Part shown: positions 1-11,595 of the stretch, piece by piece
Position numbering within the stretch: the first letter of the stretch is position 1
Layout: each line of letters begins with the position of its first letter
Assembly (NCBI GenBank): GCA_963931925.1
Contig: OZ007569.1
Coordinates: forward strand, 48,598,601 to 48,662,600
Reading direction: 5' to 3'
Origin: Onchidella celtica
Lineage: Eukaryota; Mollusca; Gastropoda; Systellommatophora; Onchidiidae
Length of the DNA stretch: 64,000 nt
The notes under the pieces: model-generated
Databases searched by the model: none
What the model was told of the DNA's origin: nothing
The model's input: the letters and a program-made list of their open reading frames with translations, nothing else
Position numbers and translations under genes: made by a program

Positions 1-162
1 TTTTTCTCATTCACCCTCTCCATCTCATCTGTTTTTTTTACTCATGCTGTAGAGATAACCTCCTAGACTTACTCAGTCTGTGCTTTTAGACCATCAAAGT
101 AGTTCTTGTACAATGACGAAATACAATCAAACATCTCTTGCTTACTTGATCTTAAAACTCAC
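1..162 (-). other. stonin intron, left part cut by the window edge
   Basis: Intron following the mu-domain exon. It starts with GTGAGT on the minus strand at 162 and runs off the left edge. No further exon is recognisable in it. Confidence 0.8.
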
Positions 163-1117
163 CATGATTTCTTTCCGGTAATCTTGGGATTCTCCACACC
201 ACAGATCTGTACAAATGTTCATACTTGGCTGATCCAACAGAAGCTTCCATCAGTGCTGGCGTCAACAGACCCTGAGCCATCATAGTAATTCTCTCTAACC
301 CTTTGATCCTCCCTGGTTTCCGAGCTACAGCTTTCAAAGAGCCATAGCCGAAGCGTTTCTCATAGCGGAAATAATAAATCCACACTTCTGGAATTTTGAT
401 CCGAACTTCGATATCCTCACAAGGAAACTGTCCGCATTTCTTGCTGAAGGCATGGTAACCAGTGACCAAAAGGTCAACTCTGACCTCGAAATGGAGACCT
501 TTCACAACTTGGGTAATTCTCAACTGCAGAGGAAGCTCTCGGTTTTCTCGTGGTCGGACACGGAATCTTAATAGCTCAAACTGACAAGCATCCAATGGAT
601 GGAACTTGATGGTGTGAGTTTTATCAAATGTTTCCATATCCACCACGTGGTGAAATTCTGGATCTTCTATTCTAATCCAGTCCTCTGTTCGAACCGGGAT
701 AATGTCATGACGACCGACTACTTCTTTTCCTTTCCTCCTTCGGTCACTTATGCCTAGTTCACAGGAAGGCATACCTGTGAGGAATGCCAGGAAAAAGATT
801 CGAACTCTGGCCTTCTGAATTGAAACATGGCCATCTTTATCAATTTCTGCATAATACTCATCCCAAACTTCTGCCTGGACTTCGTCTTTTGTATAGGTCA
901 GTGTCTTGTCACGGTGACATTCTAGCTTCATCAAGGCATCCTCCATGGCCCTCACAAAAGATTTAACCTCTTCAAGGTCTAGACTACCCAGTTTGATCAA
1001 CTCTGAAACTTGCGGAGCATGATCCAATATCATATTAGGTTTTGGTTTACGCACAAATGATGGGGTGATGCGTTCTGGTCTAATTCCAACTCTCTCCCGG
1101 TAGAAAATGTACTGAAT
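163..1117 (-). CDS. stonin (stoned B-like), third coding exon in the window: mu-homology domain
   Basis: This exon encodes about 318 residues that continue the stonin homology domain and then most of the AP-2 mu-homology domain, the part of stonins that binds synaptotagmin for synaptic-vesicle cargo retrieval. The acceptor is a TTCACAG directly before IQYIFYRERVGIRPERI. The donor is a perfect GTGAGT reading from 162 downward, after a phase-1 G. The previous exon ends on a complete codon, so the join VHTVK/IQYIFYRE is in frame and matches the conserved stonin block. Later segments such as SGYHAFSKK-like, IEVRIKIPEVWIYYFR and VVWRIPRLPERN are typical mu-fold strands. The C-terminal part of the mu domain, probably about 100 or more residues by comparison with the family, lies beyond the left edge. 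Family assignment is very secure. STON1 versus STON2 is not meaningful here because most invertebrates have a single stonin. Confidence 0.95.
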
Positions 1118-1848
1118 CTGTGAATAGAGTAAGATGCAACCATGCAAAACTGTGCAGTTTTGATCTTGCTGTCTCATTACATTTACACAAAAACTAGATC
1201 ATATGTTTTAAGCAGCTACCTCTAGCTCTTACTCAAAGACAGATAGTGGTGGGCAAAGATATCCGACAACAGCCAAATCCCTGAAGCAGACATCCATAAT
1301 TTAAATATAATGAATCATTTATGACCTAAAATTTTCCCTTAGCCACCAAAGTTACATGTACTTTATAGACCCTAATGCTGCATTTGAAAACTGAAGACCT
1401 CTGTCCACTAACAAGTACATCACTGCAGACCAATGCTCTAATTTCATAAATTATGATAAAACAAAACTTGAAAAAAAAAAAGTAAGTTGAACATCTCCGC
1501 TAATAATGTGATAGCAAAAATATAAATAACCTTTCAGTCATTCATTTCAGCTGAAAACTGAAAGACTGGGTCACTCCTGTTCCTGTTTCTTCAAACAACA
1601 ATAAATAAGAAAACCAATCCCCCATGTAAATAAAAAAAAAAGTCCTAATGTGAACACCCAGAACCAAGTGAAAGATACTGACCCTTTCCAAAGAAAAAAT
1701 AATGAACAATTATCACAAGTTGCTGCGAGGCTGCATGAAGGAAGTAAGGAAACATGGCAGAACAAACTTTAGAAATGATAATAAACAATTACTGGTAAGA
1801 GGATTGTTAATTGAACAGTCTAAGACTTGTTGAGCTCAAGAAACTGAC
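1118..1848 (-). other. stonin intron (731 bp)
   Basis: Bounded by GTCAGT at the 5' end (1848) and TTCACAG at the 3' end (1118). It is AT-rich with poly-A runs. A 64-codon hydrophobic open frame inside it (1571-1765, minus) is not supported by splicing signals or resemblance and is treated as chance. Confidence 0.85.
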
Positions 1849-1932
1849 CTTAACAGTGTGGACTTTACCAAACTGATCATACTGCTGCATGGAGACATCA
1901 CTGATAGAGTAGCAAGGCTGGAGTGGAAGTTC
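1849..1932 (-). CDS. stonin (stoned B-like), second coding exon (84 bp)
   Basis: A short exon of exactly 28 codons that is too small to stand out as an open frame. The reverse strand reads TTTCAG, then codons for ELPLQPCYSISDVSMQQYDQ followed by FGKVHTVK, then the donor GTCAGT. Both flanking junctions are phase 0. It links EKDTEPFQ of the first coding exon to IQYIFYRE of the next, so the stonin homology domain reads through without a gap. The ELPLQPCYS...QQYDQFGK block is one of the most conserved parts of stonins, which makes the assignment secure even though the exon is short. Confidence 0.95.
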
Positions 1933-2575
1933 CTGAAACAAACAGAAGCTGGAATAGTAAATCTGTCACTGTAAATTATGAACATGTAAAAAGCACTAAT
2001 CTGCATGTAAAGTGATGAAATATTATAAAAACCATAGAAAATCTGTAAGGTTGCAGCAAAGCTTGAAGCAAAGTCTTCTCTTTTTCTTTGCGTTTTATCG
2101 TATCATTTTGCATTATTTCTTACGTTACACAAACTTTTTCTTTTAACTATATTTTGATTCTGCATGTAAACACAGAGCAGCTGTGCAATGCTTTAATTTA
2201 TTATCAAAGGAAAAACATCACCCCCCCCCACACACACACACCAACAAACACACACACACACATTTCAGCTCTCACTACTGTGCACTGAAGCTAAAAACAT
2301 TCAGAATAAAAACAAACCTAGAAAAACAACTTGCCATCACAAAATGAAATGAAATCCCACTGGTTTTCCATTTCATTTAGTCCAAAGTCATGGGCCAGAC
2401 AGACTTTGACAATCCATTTCTATTACTTCTTAAGTCCTTTAAAACGAAACTGAATTAAAAAAAAAATAAAAAAATTATCAACTACGTGAACATGTTGGGA
2501 ACTTCTCATGATCTACATATTATAATTAAATATCAGCTCTGATTGAATGAGGTGTAAAATCTTGCAACTACTAAC
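1933..2575 (-). other. stonin intron (643 bp) with CA microsatellite
   Basis: Bounded by GTTAGT at 2575 and TTTCAG at 1933. It holds a C8 run followed by an interrupted (CA)n tract at about 2221-2262 and several poly-A/T runs, with no coding signal. Confidence 0.85.
2221..2262. repeat. C8/(CA)n microsatellite
   Basis: A run of eight C followed by CA repeats interrupted once by CAACAAA. It lies within a stonin intron. Confidence 0.9.
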
Positions 2576-5332
2576 CTGGAAAGGCTCTGTATCTTTCTCT
2601 TCCATGTAGAGCCTGACCACAGGACCATCTTTGGATGTACCAATGCGAATTATAGTCGTCTTCCAAAACCTATTTCCTCCCAGTTTCTTCTTGGTTGGTT
2701 GTCTGACCATCAATTTCCAGAACTCCCGTGGCTCTTCAAGATGGAATGGTTCCAGTGGCTCCAGAGGCCCCTCTTCCTCAGGGCTACTTTCCTCTGAAGT
2801 AAGAGATTTCATGCGGTCACGTTTCTCCTTCAGAGCTGCGGCTTCAGCAGCCTCAGCTTCAGCTTTCTTTTTCAATTCTTCCTCTATCTCTGCAAAGCTG
2901 GCAAAGTTCTCCTCTGGTGGAGACTCCTTGTTGAAGGGGTTTTCTCTCTGAGGCATGACAGGCGACTTTGGGGCTTTTGGTGGAGGTGGCAACATGGGGA
3001 CTGGCCCAGATGCCTCTGCCTGGGATTTGTCTTTGATATCCAGTTTCAGTCTGCCACTGAAGTCGTCATCATCAGCCTCAGCAGCGGCAGCTGTCTTGCT
3101 TTCAGATGTTCCAAAAATATTGTCATCTCCAGTGCCAAACAGATCTCCTCCACCATCTGTTCTACTTTCTGTTTTCTCTGGTTTACTACTGAAAGGGTCA
3201 AAATCTAAATCATCATCAGCTGTAGGTTTTTCTTTGGTAGGACCACCAGTTCCAGCAGTTCCCATAAAAGAGTCTAGCCCTGCACTAGGTGAAGGACTGC
3301 GTGCAGGGCTGTGTGATGGACTTTTATCTCCCATCATAGCTGCAAAGGGATTGTCAGCTGCGAGGGACTGGCTCTGAACATTGGAAGCTATATTCTCAAA
3401 GCTAGCTGTTAAAAATGGGTTGATGGGCTGAGGTATGGAAGAGGTATCACCGAATCCAACTGGTTTGTCTCCCTGTGCAGGAATGTTATCAGCTGTAAAA
3501 AGGTCATCTTGGAATGGATTAGCTGCAGGGTCAGAGGATGTACCAGAGGAAACTGGGTCAGGGCCTGATGCGCTAGCCACACCCCAAATACTGTCAAGGT
3601 CTTTAGAAGGGGCATGGAAAATGCCACGACTAGCAAAGAAATCATCATCAAAAGTAACTGCGCCATCAGAAAAGTCTTCATCTGTTAATAAAAAGGGGTT
3701 GGATGACTTTCTGGATTTTTTAGAATGAGGTGGAGGTTGAGCAGGTCTTAGTGGAGGCATAGGTGCAGCAGCAGTTGAGACGGGAGGAGCAGCATTGGCA
3801 TTAATGTCTAGTGGTGCTGAGGAAATCACAGAGCTGGGAGTTGTATGTGGGGCAAATGGATCTTGGCTTGAAAAGGCTGATGTGATGTCAGAAGCGGATG
3901 TAAAACCATTGTCTGTGGCTTGGAAAGGGTCTATTTTCTTATCATGACCTATAGACCCTGTATCAAATTTATCATTGAAACCACCTACAAAGTCACTGCC
4001 CGAATCAGGATCATCTGATTCAACAATAGTGGCAAAAGGGTTAAATGCATTAGGCTTCAAAGCTTGCTCTGATGCGTAATCATCAGACTGAAAAGGATTT
4101 TTAGATAGGGGCTCATCTGCATTCCCAGCACCCCACAGTAAGAAATCATCCACCAAAGAGCGAGCCAGATCTGACACAGCCTTGCTCTCAGGGACAAGTT
4201 TACCCTGACTTGTGAGCACTTCCAAGTCAAACTGTACAGGGCTGGGGCATAAAGATGACTGAGCACTGCTCTGGGCTGTAGATGAACCACCAAACCAGTC
4301 CATTGTTAAATTTTCCTGGGACAGGTCACGGGAGACCGGCTGCGACATGAAATCATCCAAACCCAGGAGATCTTCATTCAATGAACTTTGCTGAGACATC
4401 TGGGCTGGCTTAGATGGTGCAGGTGGTGGCTCTGAGCTGAGACCTAACAAATCAAACTCATCCACGAGACCTGTGTACTCTCCATGTTTGCTGTCTATGG
4501 TTGTAGATGAAGACTGGAGTTGCTCAAAACCAGTGATATCTCCGAAGGCATCCGATTCCATATTAAAGTTTGTCTCTGTTCCAGAGCTTGTCTGAAATGC
4601 TGATGGAGTAGATACGGTGAATTCAGGAACAGGTATGAGACTAGAGATGTCTGAACTATCGTAATAGTTGTTTGTATTATTAGAAATGTCTTCCAGAAAT
4701 GGGTTGGTTTGCGATGGAACGCTCTCTCCAGTTGTTTCTTGTTCTATATTTTCACTGTCCTGTTCTGTCAGATTAGTGAATCGAATACTGCTGGTTTGAT
4801 CATCTTCCTCTCTGCTTTTACCTGGAGAAATTCTACCAGAAGGTGATATCCGACCTGAAGTAAGTTTTCCAATACTGCTTTGTGTCTTCAATACATTCTG
4901 TTTGATTCGATCCTGCATCTGAAGAAAAGCTTGCCAATGTTCTGACTTGGCTTTGGTCTTTTCATCGAGTTCACCTTCACTGCCATCCTTAACTCCAAGG
5001 GCCTCAAAGAAGTCATCGTCATCCTCTTTATGTTTCTTGGACTTTGACTTCAGAGGAGATTTTGAACGTCCCTTTTTAGCGCCTTCTCGAGCTTTGATTA
5101 AAAAACCCAACCCTTTGGAGGCCTTTGATTTCTTAAAGGGGCTTTTTGGAGATGGAGATCGACTTCCTTTGGCTATGGACAAGGAAGATTTACTTTTGCC
5201 TGAATGACCACCAGTTGCACCTTCTCCTTCCTTGGCTTTGTCAAAAACGTCGTCTGTCTCAGTTCCTGCAAATAATGGCGATGTGGGATCCTTGACCAGA
5301 TTCGATGCCTCGTCATAGGAGCCCGTGGACAT
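2576..5332 (-). CDS. stonin (stoned B-like) endocytic adaptor, first coding exon (919 codons)
   Basis: Stonins are clathrin adaptors that sort synaptotagmin during synaptic-vesicle endocytosis. This exon carries the disordered N-terminal region and the start of the stonin homology domain. Visible parts in order: Ser/Lys-rich basic segment (~50-110, many SP sites), eight NPF motifs between residues ~210 and ~800 (contexts TNPFLED, KNPFQS, FNPFAT, SNPFLL, ANPFQD, INPFLT, DNPFAA, ENPFNK) expected to bind EH domains of Eps15/intersectin, three DPF motifs expected to bind the AP-2 alpha appendage, a proline stretch, an acidic/alanine helix (EEELKKKAEAEAAEAAALKE, ~820-840), then FWKLMVRQPTKKKLGG at ~871, which opens the stonin homology domain. 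The start MSTGSYDE follows a short 5' UTR after an acceptor. The donor is CAG/GTTAGT at 2576/2575, and residues beyond FQ in the open frame are intronic. Vertebrate stonin 2 is about 900 residues and fly stoned B about 1,260, so this is the long invertebrate form. Confidence 0.95.
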
Positions 5333-5352
5333 AGCTTGACCTCACACACACC
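5333..5352 (-). promoter_or_regulatory. stonin 5' UTR segment with upstream splice acceptor
   Basis: Reading the minus strand, a T-rich tract ends in TTTCCAG at 5352. It is followed by 19 bases of untranslated sequence (5351-5333) and then the ATG at 5332. The ATG exon is therefore not the first exon. Possible donors for a preceding non-coding exon are AG/GTAAGA at 5690/5689 and CAG/GTAATA near 5762, but choosing between them needs transcript data. Confidence 0.7.
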
Positions 5353-6389
5353 TGGAAATAAAATAGTTAAAAAATATAATGCCATAAGTGAATACACAAT
5401 GAACTGCGTCAGATTTCGTCTGCGCAAAAATAAAGAAATGGAAAGAACAAACATTTCCATCCATCTCCACACAAATACGACTGTCCACATTAAATATTTT
5501 TCTAAAGAACACACCAACAAGGCAATGGGAATCACATGTACGGCTGCATGAGTGAATATGAAATGTAAATAATGAATCGTACACTCCAACACACTCCAAG
5601 AATGATAATGAATGCACAATATGGTTTGGTTTCCTGCCCATCAAAAGGCCACATGTTCCTAGGTGCATCAACACGATGAAACTTCTTACCTATCAGATAC
5701 GACAGGACATCAGAATGATGGTTAAAAAAACAACAAAAAAACTGACCAGAAGAAACTATTACCTGCGGCGCTCGCCAACAGTGACCAGTTTACATATTTC
5801 AATTGTACGAAACTCCATAGATGATGCGTGTATAAAATATACAAAATGCACAATGGAGTTACATAAAAGACACTTCCAATGTTTCAATACACCAAGTTAC
5901 ATTCATGATTAAATAGAACAAATCCCACATCTAAGAACAGGAGAGACTTTTTGAATCAATAACTCAAGTTCCATCTCCATCCATTCGGTGGGCACGTCAG
6001 AACACCTGAATAGGCGGACAAAAATCAATTTCATCAACTTCTGGCACCAGCCAGCGCTGGTGAATAGTTGATCTCCTTGGTGACCTCAGGTGACAAAGAA
6101 AATCCCTTCAAATCCCTCAACAGATCTATTCTTGCTGAAGTAAGAATATTCCAGGCGGGGAAAGGCGGATTGGGGATAAGGAAGAATACTTGGATATCTG
6201 AACTGAAATAGATCTAATTCATAATCACAAAATCACGCCCTGGGGGAAAATCACGGAAGTAATTCTGAAAAACGCCAGGCACGAAGAAGAAGGAAACGAT
6301 GTAAACATTGAATGCTGGAGTTGAAAGATCATAAAGCTGTCACCCAGGTGTCACGTCACAGCTTCTACTGAACAAATTTAGACCACCTG
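5353..6389. other. upstream of the stonin ATG exon; no recognised coding sequence
   Basis: AT-rich sequence directly upstream of the stonin coding start. It may hold a non-coding first exon and promoter. I see two candidate minus-strand splice donors (5690 and ~5762) but no clear TATA box or CpG-rich core, and no conserved open frame. Confidence 0.5.
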
Positions 6390-6660
6390 TACTCTGAAAG
6401 ATGCTGAGATCTACAGGTTGATTCAAAACCGTTTCTACACATTTACAAAGCTCTCTTCACATGTATACTAAACAATTATTGAGAAGTTTACCACTGTAAT
6501 TAAACTGATACGGAACTATTTAATTCTATTTGTGATATTAAGATTGATGAAGTTTTGAATACCAAACATAAATAAAGTACCCAAAATAGATCGCAAAAGG
6601 CGCAGATTGGCCGATGTCGTGCCGACACGCCGTCAACCCCAAACTCAAATACACACTTTT
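6390..6660 (+). mobile_element. LINE 3' UTR remnant, family A (plus orientation)
   Basis: About 260 bp that closely matches the reverse complement of 50882-51125. Shared blocks include GAGAAGTTTACCA, TACGGAACTATTTAATTCTA and the terminal GTGCCGACACGCCGT-type block. The end GCCGT(T/C)AA(A/C)CCCAAACTCAAA resembles the 3' ends of jockey/I-group LINEs of molluscs. A related end sits directly downstream of a LINE C-terminal ORF at 59480-59880. The LINE assignment comes from that linkage, not from coding sequence here. Confidence 0.7.
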
Positions 6661-8639
6661 TGAGATTCATAACACAGTCTTGGTACCCAGCAAGGCAAGC
6701 GTGACCACATCCAAAAGTAAACAAAGCAATAAAAATAGAAGAGTTTCACAGATGGCATCGGCAGCCAAAGGGTTAAGCGCAAGTTAATTCCTTTTCATTC
6801 TGTACATTTAAAGATAATGATGAGAACGACAACGATGATCTACCACAGTTCCCGGCAGCGACACAGCAACAACAATAACATGATATGAAGAGTGTCGCCG
6901 TTTCTGATCCGGACAATTTCTATGTTGCTGAACATGGACGGGTCTAAATAACAGTTTTCACAACTCGATAGGAACTCGCAGTGCTCACATACTAAAAATG
7001 CCCAAACTTCGCAAACACTGATGCAACATGTGTACAAATATGTCAATAAAGATATTGCAGTAAGTAAATCTCAAACCGGCTTAACCCACTTCTTTTTCTG
7101 TCGCTTTTCTGTCCACCCCACCCCACTCCCAAATGATACTTAAAAAACACTGATAATACATTTCCAGGGATGAGGATGTTTGAAAATGTTAGTTAAACGC
7201 GGGTTTAAAGCAGTAACAAAACAGACAGCTCGGTCTTTTGACATCATGTTTGTGGTACTGATAAGTGATGTTGTTGAGGATATTGATCGAATTCGGACAA
7301 CCATACAATCGGCTCCAGTGTGTCAATGTAAGGAACTCAGCGTGGGCCGACCTCCCATCCAAAACAGGCGCTGTGAAGATTATGATAATCCTTGGGATTT
7401 TAACCGAAAACGCCAATGTCGTGGAAGTCGGAGAGAAGTACCTCCACAAGTCACTGTTACGATGGTTTTCACTTTGGACCTTTCCCCATCTTTCGGGAAA
7501 GCAAGATGCTACAAAAAAAAATATGGATCTTCAGCAACAGTTTACGTAACGTACGCTTTAAAAGGCATGACTGGTACATGTAACTTCTCGAACTTACTGA
7601 AATGTAAGTTGATGTAAATGTAAGTTAACATGCCACTTGAGGCTTTACCCTGCGTCAACTTGACATGTTGCGCAAATGCTGTTGTCAATACATGAAAATG
7701 TACGGTTTACCTGGTATAATTCATCAAAATTACATACGCATGTTTATATAGAAATTCATCCATGTCGTGGTCATAGATCGGACACAGAACAAGATTAGAT
7801 GAAGCTGCTAGTGCTAGCTGGGCTTTTAAGACACAAAGTGTGTCAGGACACCCCAAAACGACAAAACTGAAAATCACCATGTGTATGACTTCTAACACAT
7901 GCCAACGCCAGCTGCCGGAGTCGCCTCATTTAGATGATGTTTTTCACAACCTGATCAATACTCTCTCTTCATTATCATAGACTCACCGTTAACTCTCTGC
8001 TTTCTTCTCCGTCCCAGTACGATGGAAGAAAGTCAGAGGAATTCAATTCCTTTAGAATGTAAGTACAGATGTTTGGATGTGATACATACATGTATTTTTT
8101 GGGTGACAAAACTCGAGTTGGAAAAATAAAAGTTTTTGAAAAAGCTTAAAGAAGGTAGTATAGATCACGAAACAGCTGGGAATAATCCAACGCATAAACC
8201 AAACAAATAGAATGATAGTGACACAATATAATTTGATCAAAATGCAAAATTGCCACATCCACTTATATCGACTGAACGAAAATCGAGTCGTATCCATGCC
8301 CATTTCTTATCCATCTCATAACATGTTGCTTTTTTTTTTTAAATTGAAGATTGCTGGTGGGACATGTAACTGAATAGTAAAATAAGGTTGGTTCTGAAAA
8401 ACCCACACACAGTGCACCTGAAATGTGTAGCGGATTCGCCCACTTAATATTATAATGCAGCCATGCACAGTCTAACAAATACTGAATTCAGAGGCATGTG
8501 AACATGCACTGGAAATGTGAGTACAAACCCTGTTCGCGGTGCTTTACCTTCTGATGAGGATGAGTCACGGATGATAGCATTCACTAGACGTCTTGCTAGA
8601 CAATGTGACATATGTAAATGGTTTTGGTCGTGGGCATTA
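6661..8639. other. gene-free stretch
   Basis: AT-rich sequence with poly-A/T runs. Open frames here, including a 145-codon one at 7180-7617, lack recognisable motifs or splice context. A TTAACCC-type motif occurs near 6770 and 7080. I see nothing assignable. Confidence 0.5.
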
Positions 8640-8690
8640 CGGCACGTGGGCATGATGACGGCCAATTTGCGCCTTTCATGGTCTTAAATC
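8640..8690 (-). mobile_element. short LINE family A 3'-end fragment
   Basis: Contains CGGCACGTGGGC followed by GATGACGGCCAATTTGCGCC and CATGG. This is the reverse complement of the family A terminal block seen at 6597-6650 and 59490-59550. It is about 50 bp and diverged. Confidence 0.5.
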
Positions 8691-10240
8691 TTTCTTGGTA
8701 TCCTAGTTATGATTGGTATTCAGAGCTTCATCAATGTTAAGTTTCACAAGCAAAAGTAAATAGTTCCCAAATCTCTATTCGCCCGAAAAACATCTGTTTG
8801 GGAAAATGTACGTTTTGATTCTGGACCGACAGGAAGCCCGAAAATGCCCAACTTCTGAACATCTGACAGATAGCCTACCACGACTCTCTTCAAGGAAACG
8901 GACACAAACAATTCAACGTTTCACTCTCTTGACACCACCGGTTCACACAATTGTTTGCTGTCATTTGTTTTCAATACAAGAAATTTAAATGTACATATCT
9001 GCTGACGCTTACGGTTTCCATTTCAGTACTCCGTTTTTATCCCTTGTGTCAGTGATCACTGAACCTTATTGTGGCAGTCCTTAATCCTTCAGCACTCTTT
9101 ATTTGTTCACTTAATTTTCTAACCTCCTTACTTTATCTGAAGAACGTCCCGGTACACTATCGATGAACTTGACTTGTACTTCTCTCCGCCCACCCTCACT
9201 AACGATCCACAATGGTAATTCCGCTCCGCTACACAAAGTGGCCGAATGCGCGCGCGCACACGCACACACACACAGTGGCCCAATGTACACACAGACAAAA
9301 ATATTTATTTTCAGTTTTCTTTAACACCCCTGGGAGACAACGCACAAGTGCATCTCAAAGAAACGTAATAGCAAATGACAGGGCTCTTCCAGAGGAGAAA
9401 AATCCAGCAGTTACTGATGAAAAATGGAATTTTCTGTCAATTGAATTCATCAAACCCGGATTCTGACTTTACAGAAATACAAATGCCAGGTAATTCAATC
9501 GAAACAAAGTTTTTCTATCAAATGAAACCAGTTTGTTTGCCACGCCTTTACATAAAGTATGTACTCTTAGTTACTTCTGATCTTCGACCACTTCTTGTCT
9601 GAAGTCATATGACCATCCTCTCTGTGCCAGTCTCTCTCATCCTTCAATAGTGAATGTTGCCGGTTTAAGTTCTACAGTAACCGGTTATCCGGGATCAGAC
9701 GGCTCTACTGTTGTCTTCCCGCTTAATTTACTCAAACCATTTGCCTGCGTCACCCAAGGATGAAAATTATGCTCTTGTCGGTAGTGAGCGGCCGTCGGAA
9801 TCAATTTTCCATCATTTAATCCGTTCAGCTGTGTAAAAGTTCCCGATAGGGGGATATTTCAAAGAACATTCCAAGAGGAACTTTGGCCACAGAGCTTTTC
9901 CACCTCACCGAGCTGATTCTCTATGATTTGACGTGATGTAATAATCTTGTGAGGTTATTAGATGTTAATCCTCTGCTAAAAAAACTAAACAAACAGCCAA
10001 CTAATCCCTGTTTCTTTCAAAATTATGCATACAAACAACAGCAATAATAACAAGTAATATTTGTCTTGAAACATTTCGCCGATAAAATTATGCGTCTAAG
10101 AAGTGCCAATTCTGTACAGAGGAAAGAGGGTAATTTTGAAAATTTGGCACACTGAACGTTAACGAAACGGCCACAGACATCCAACGAATACCAGAGAGCA
10201 AAATTATCAGGTCGATCGATTAATAGGCTGACACATACAA
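8691..10240. other. gene-free stretch with short CA/CG microsatellite
   Basis: No coding signal recognised. A short alternating GCGCGCGCACACGCACACAC tract lies near 9248-9275. The remainder is unassigned unique-looking sequence. Confidence 0.5.
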
Positions 10241-10254
10241 AGGTGGTTGTACGG

Positions 10255-10345
10255 ATGGATGACCGGAAGGAGAAACAAACAGACATACATACAGGCAGAC
10301 ACACAGATAAATAGACAGACAGACAGACAGATAGGCGGACAGACA
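10255..10345. repeat. (ACAG)n microsatellite, degenerate
   Basis: An imperfect array of ACAG/CAGA/CATA units ending in a clean run of GACA repeats near 10310-10345. The overlapping cysteine-rich open frames on the minus strand are produced by this repeat. Confidence 0.85.
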
Positions 10346-10604
10346 GCACTTTAGACGTCTAAATATTTGGAATATTTGATATAATCCACCACACTCGCCA
10401 GACATAGCTTCAATGCACTCATTTTCCTTTCCAAAAACACGAAGAAGCACACGAGATTACACAGTACTCTGAGCAGATTCAGTCCAACACCAGAGTAATC
10501 TACAGTAAAATGAATTCAGAGCATCCCGCAAACATGCCACAAGTGTGTCCTTCCAGGAAGTGCTTCATGTACAAGGATAGCAACCAAATCTATACCTTCG
10601 ATGT

Positions 10605-11060
10605 CTTCGTTTGAGTTTGGAGAAAGCATGACGACACGACAACTGCTATTACTGTGCTCAGAAGAAGCAAGACGATAGGCAGAATATATAACAATGATGT
10701 CTCTCTCTATCCTGCTCCTGGACCGTTTCGGATGCCATATGTGATCTGGCAACCCGCATCCTCCAATTCTCTCGGTTTTCTGACCTCCTGATTGTATCGC
10801 TCAACCTCAAGCTCGTCCATTCTGGGATATTGTCCTCCCATCTCTTCCTCTGTCTGTCTTTCCTTCTTCCTCCTAGCACTGACTGTGTCCTGCAGGAATC
10901 TCTTGGCAAGCCCTGGTGATCTCATGACATGGCCATACCATTTGAGCTTGCGTTTCTTGACCAAGGTCAACAGGTCTTCGTAGGGTTTCGTAACAATGAT
11001 AGGACAGAAGGATTTCCTACCGGAAGCGCCCAATAGCCACCTGTCGATGTCTCCGTGGTT
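10605..11060 (-). pseudogene. RTE/CR1-like LINE: C-terminal ORF2 fragment with 3' UTR, frameshifted
   Basis: The reverse strand encodes KPYEDLLTLVKKRKLKWYGH and VMRSPGLAKRFLQDTVS, then in another frame RQRKRWEDNIPEWTSLRLSD, TIRRSENRENW and VARSHM. That is the usual C-terminal tail of an RTE/CR1-type reverse transcriptase (HVxR...GRRxxGRQxKRWEDNIxEWTG). The frame shifts near 10860, so the copy is dead. The catalytic RT core and endonuclease are missing; homology stops near 11060. Downstream on the same strand (10690-10605) is a 3' UTR ending TTTCTCCAAACTCAAAC, which recurs at three other places in the window (LINE family B). Clade is uncertain, LINE identity is secure. Confidence 0.8.
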
Positions 11061-11327
11061 ACCAGGGTTAAGATTAACGGATTATGACATTACCTTCGAA
11101 CCAAACAGGAAGTAAATCTGATGAAAGGATAGGAACCATTGCCTGGGTGTCACACAATGAAAATGTCGCGTCTGTGCAAGTCAACTCTCTTAACATGTCA
11201 GACGCCCGCTCGTTCCTCGTATTCTGTATGAAGCTTACTGACTGCAGAGAAAGATCACACATGACAAGCCACAACAAAACAGGGGAAGAGTATGGAAGGG
11301 AAATTCGACGCACATTTGGATAGGGAG
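11061..11327. other. gene-free stretch before the GA microsatellite
   Basis: No resemblance recognised. A 79-codon open frame on the plus strand has no supporting motif. Confidence 0.5.
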
Positions 11328-11358
11328 AGAAAGAGAGAGAGAGAGTGATAGTGAAAGC

Positions 11359-11389
<31 letters not shown>

Positions 11390-11578
11390 GGGGAGAGAGA
11401 GTGACGGTGAAACACAGAGAGAGAGAGAGAGAAAGGCAGAGAGGTAGACACACACACACACAGACTGGGAGAGGGAGACACACACATACACACACACACA
11501 CACATACACAGAGAGAGAGAGAGAAAGAAAGAGAGAGAGAGAGAGAGTGAGAGAGAGAGAGAGAACAAAAAGAAAGAA
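11328..11578. repeat. compound (GA)n/(CA)n microsatellite
   Basis: About 250 bp of GA repeats with interspersed CA/TACA runs, immediately left of the LINE insertion. It generates Ser/Leu-rich spurious open frames on the minus strand. Confidence 0.95.
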
Positions 11579-11582
11579 AAGT

Positions 11583-11595
11583 AGACCTCCGTCCG
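11583..11595. repeat. target-site duplication of the LINE, left copy
   Basis: AGACCTCCGTCCG, repeated exactly at 15997-16009 directly after the GAA tail. Confidence 0.9.

Noticed and set aside
1571-1765. 64-codon hydrophobic open frame in a stonin intron
   Set aside because: It lies in a well-defined intron, has no recognisable relatives and no in-frame splice logic.
7180-7617. 145-codon open frame
   Set aside because: Composition and sequence show no domain or exon signals; similar lengths are expected by chance in a window of this size.
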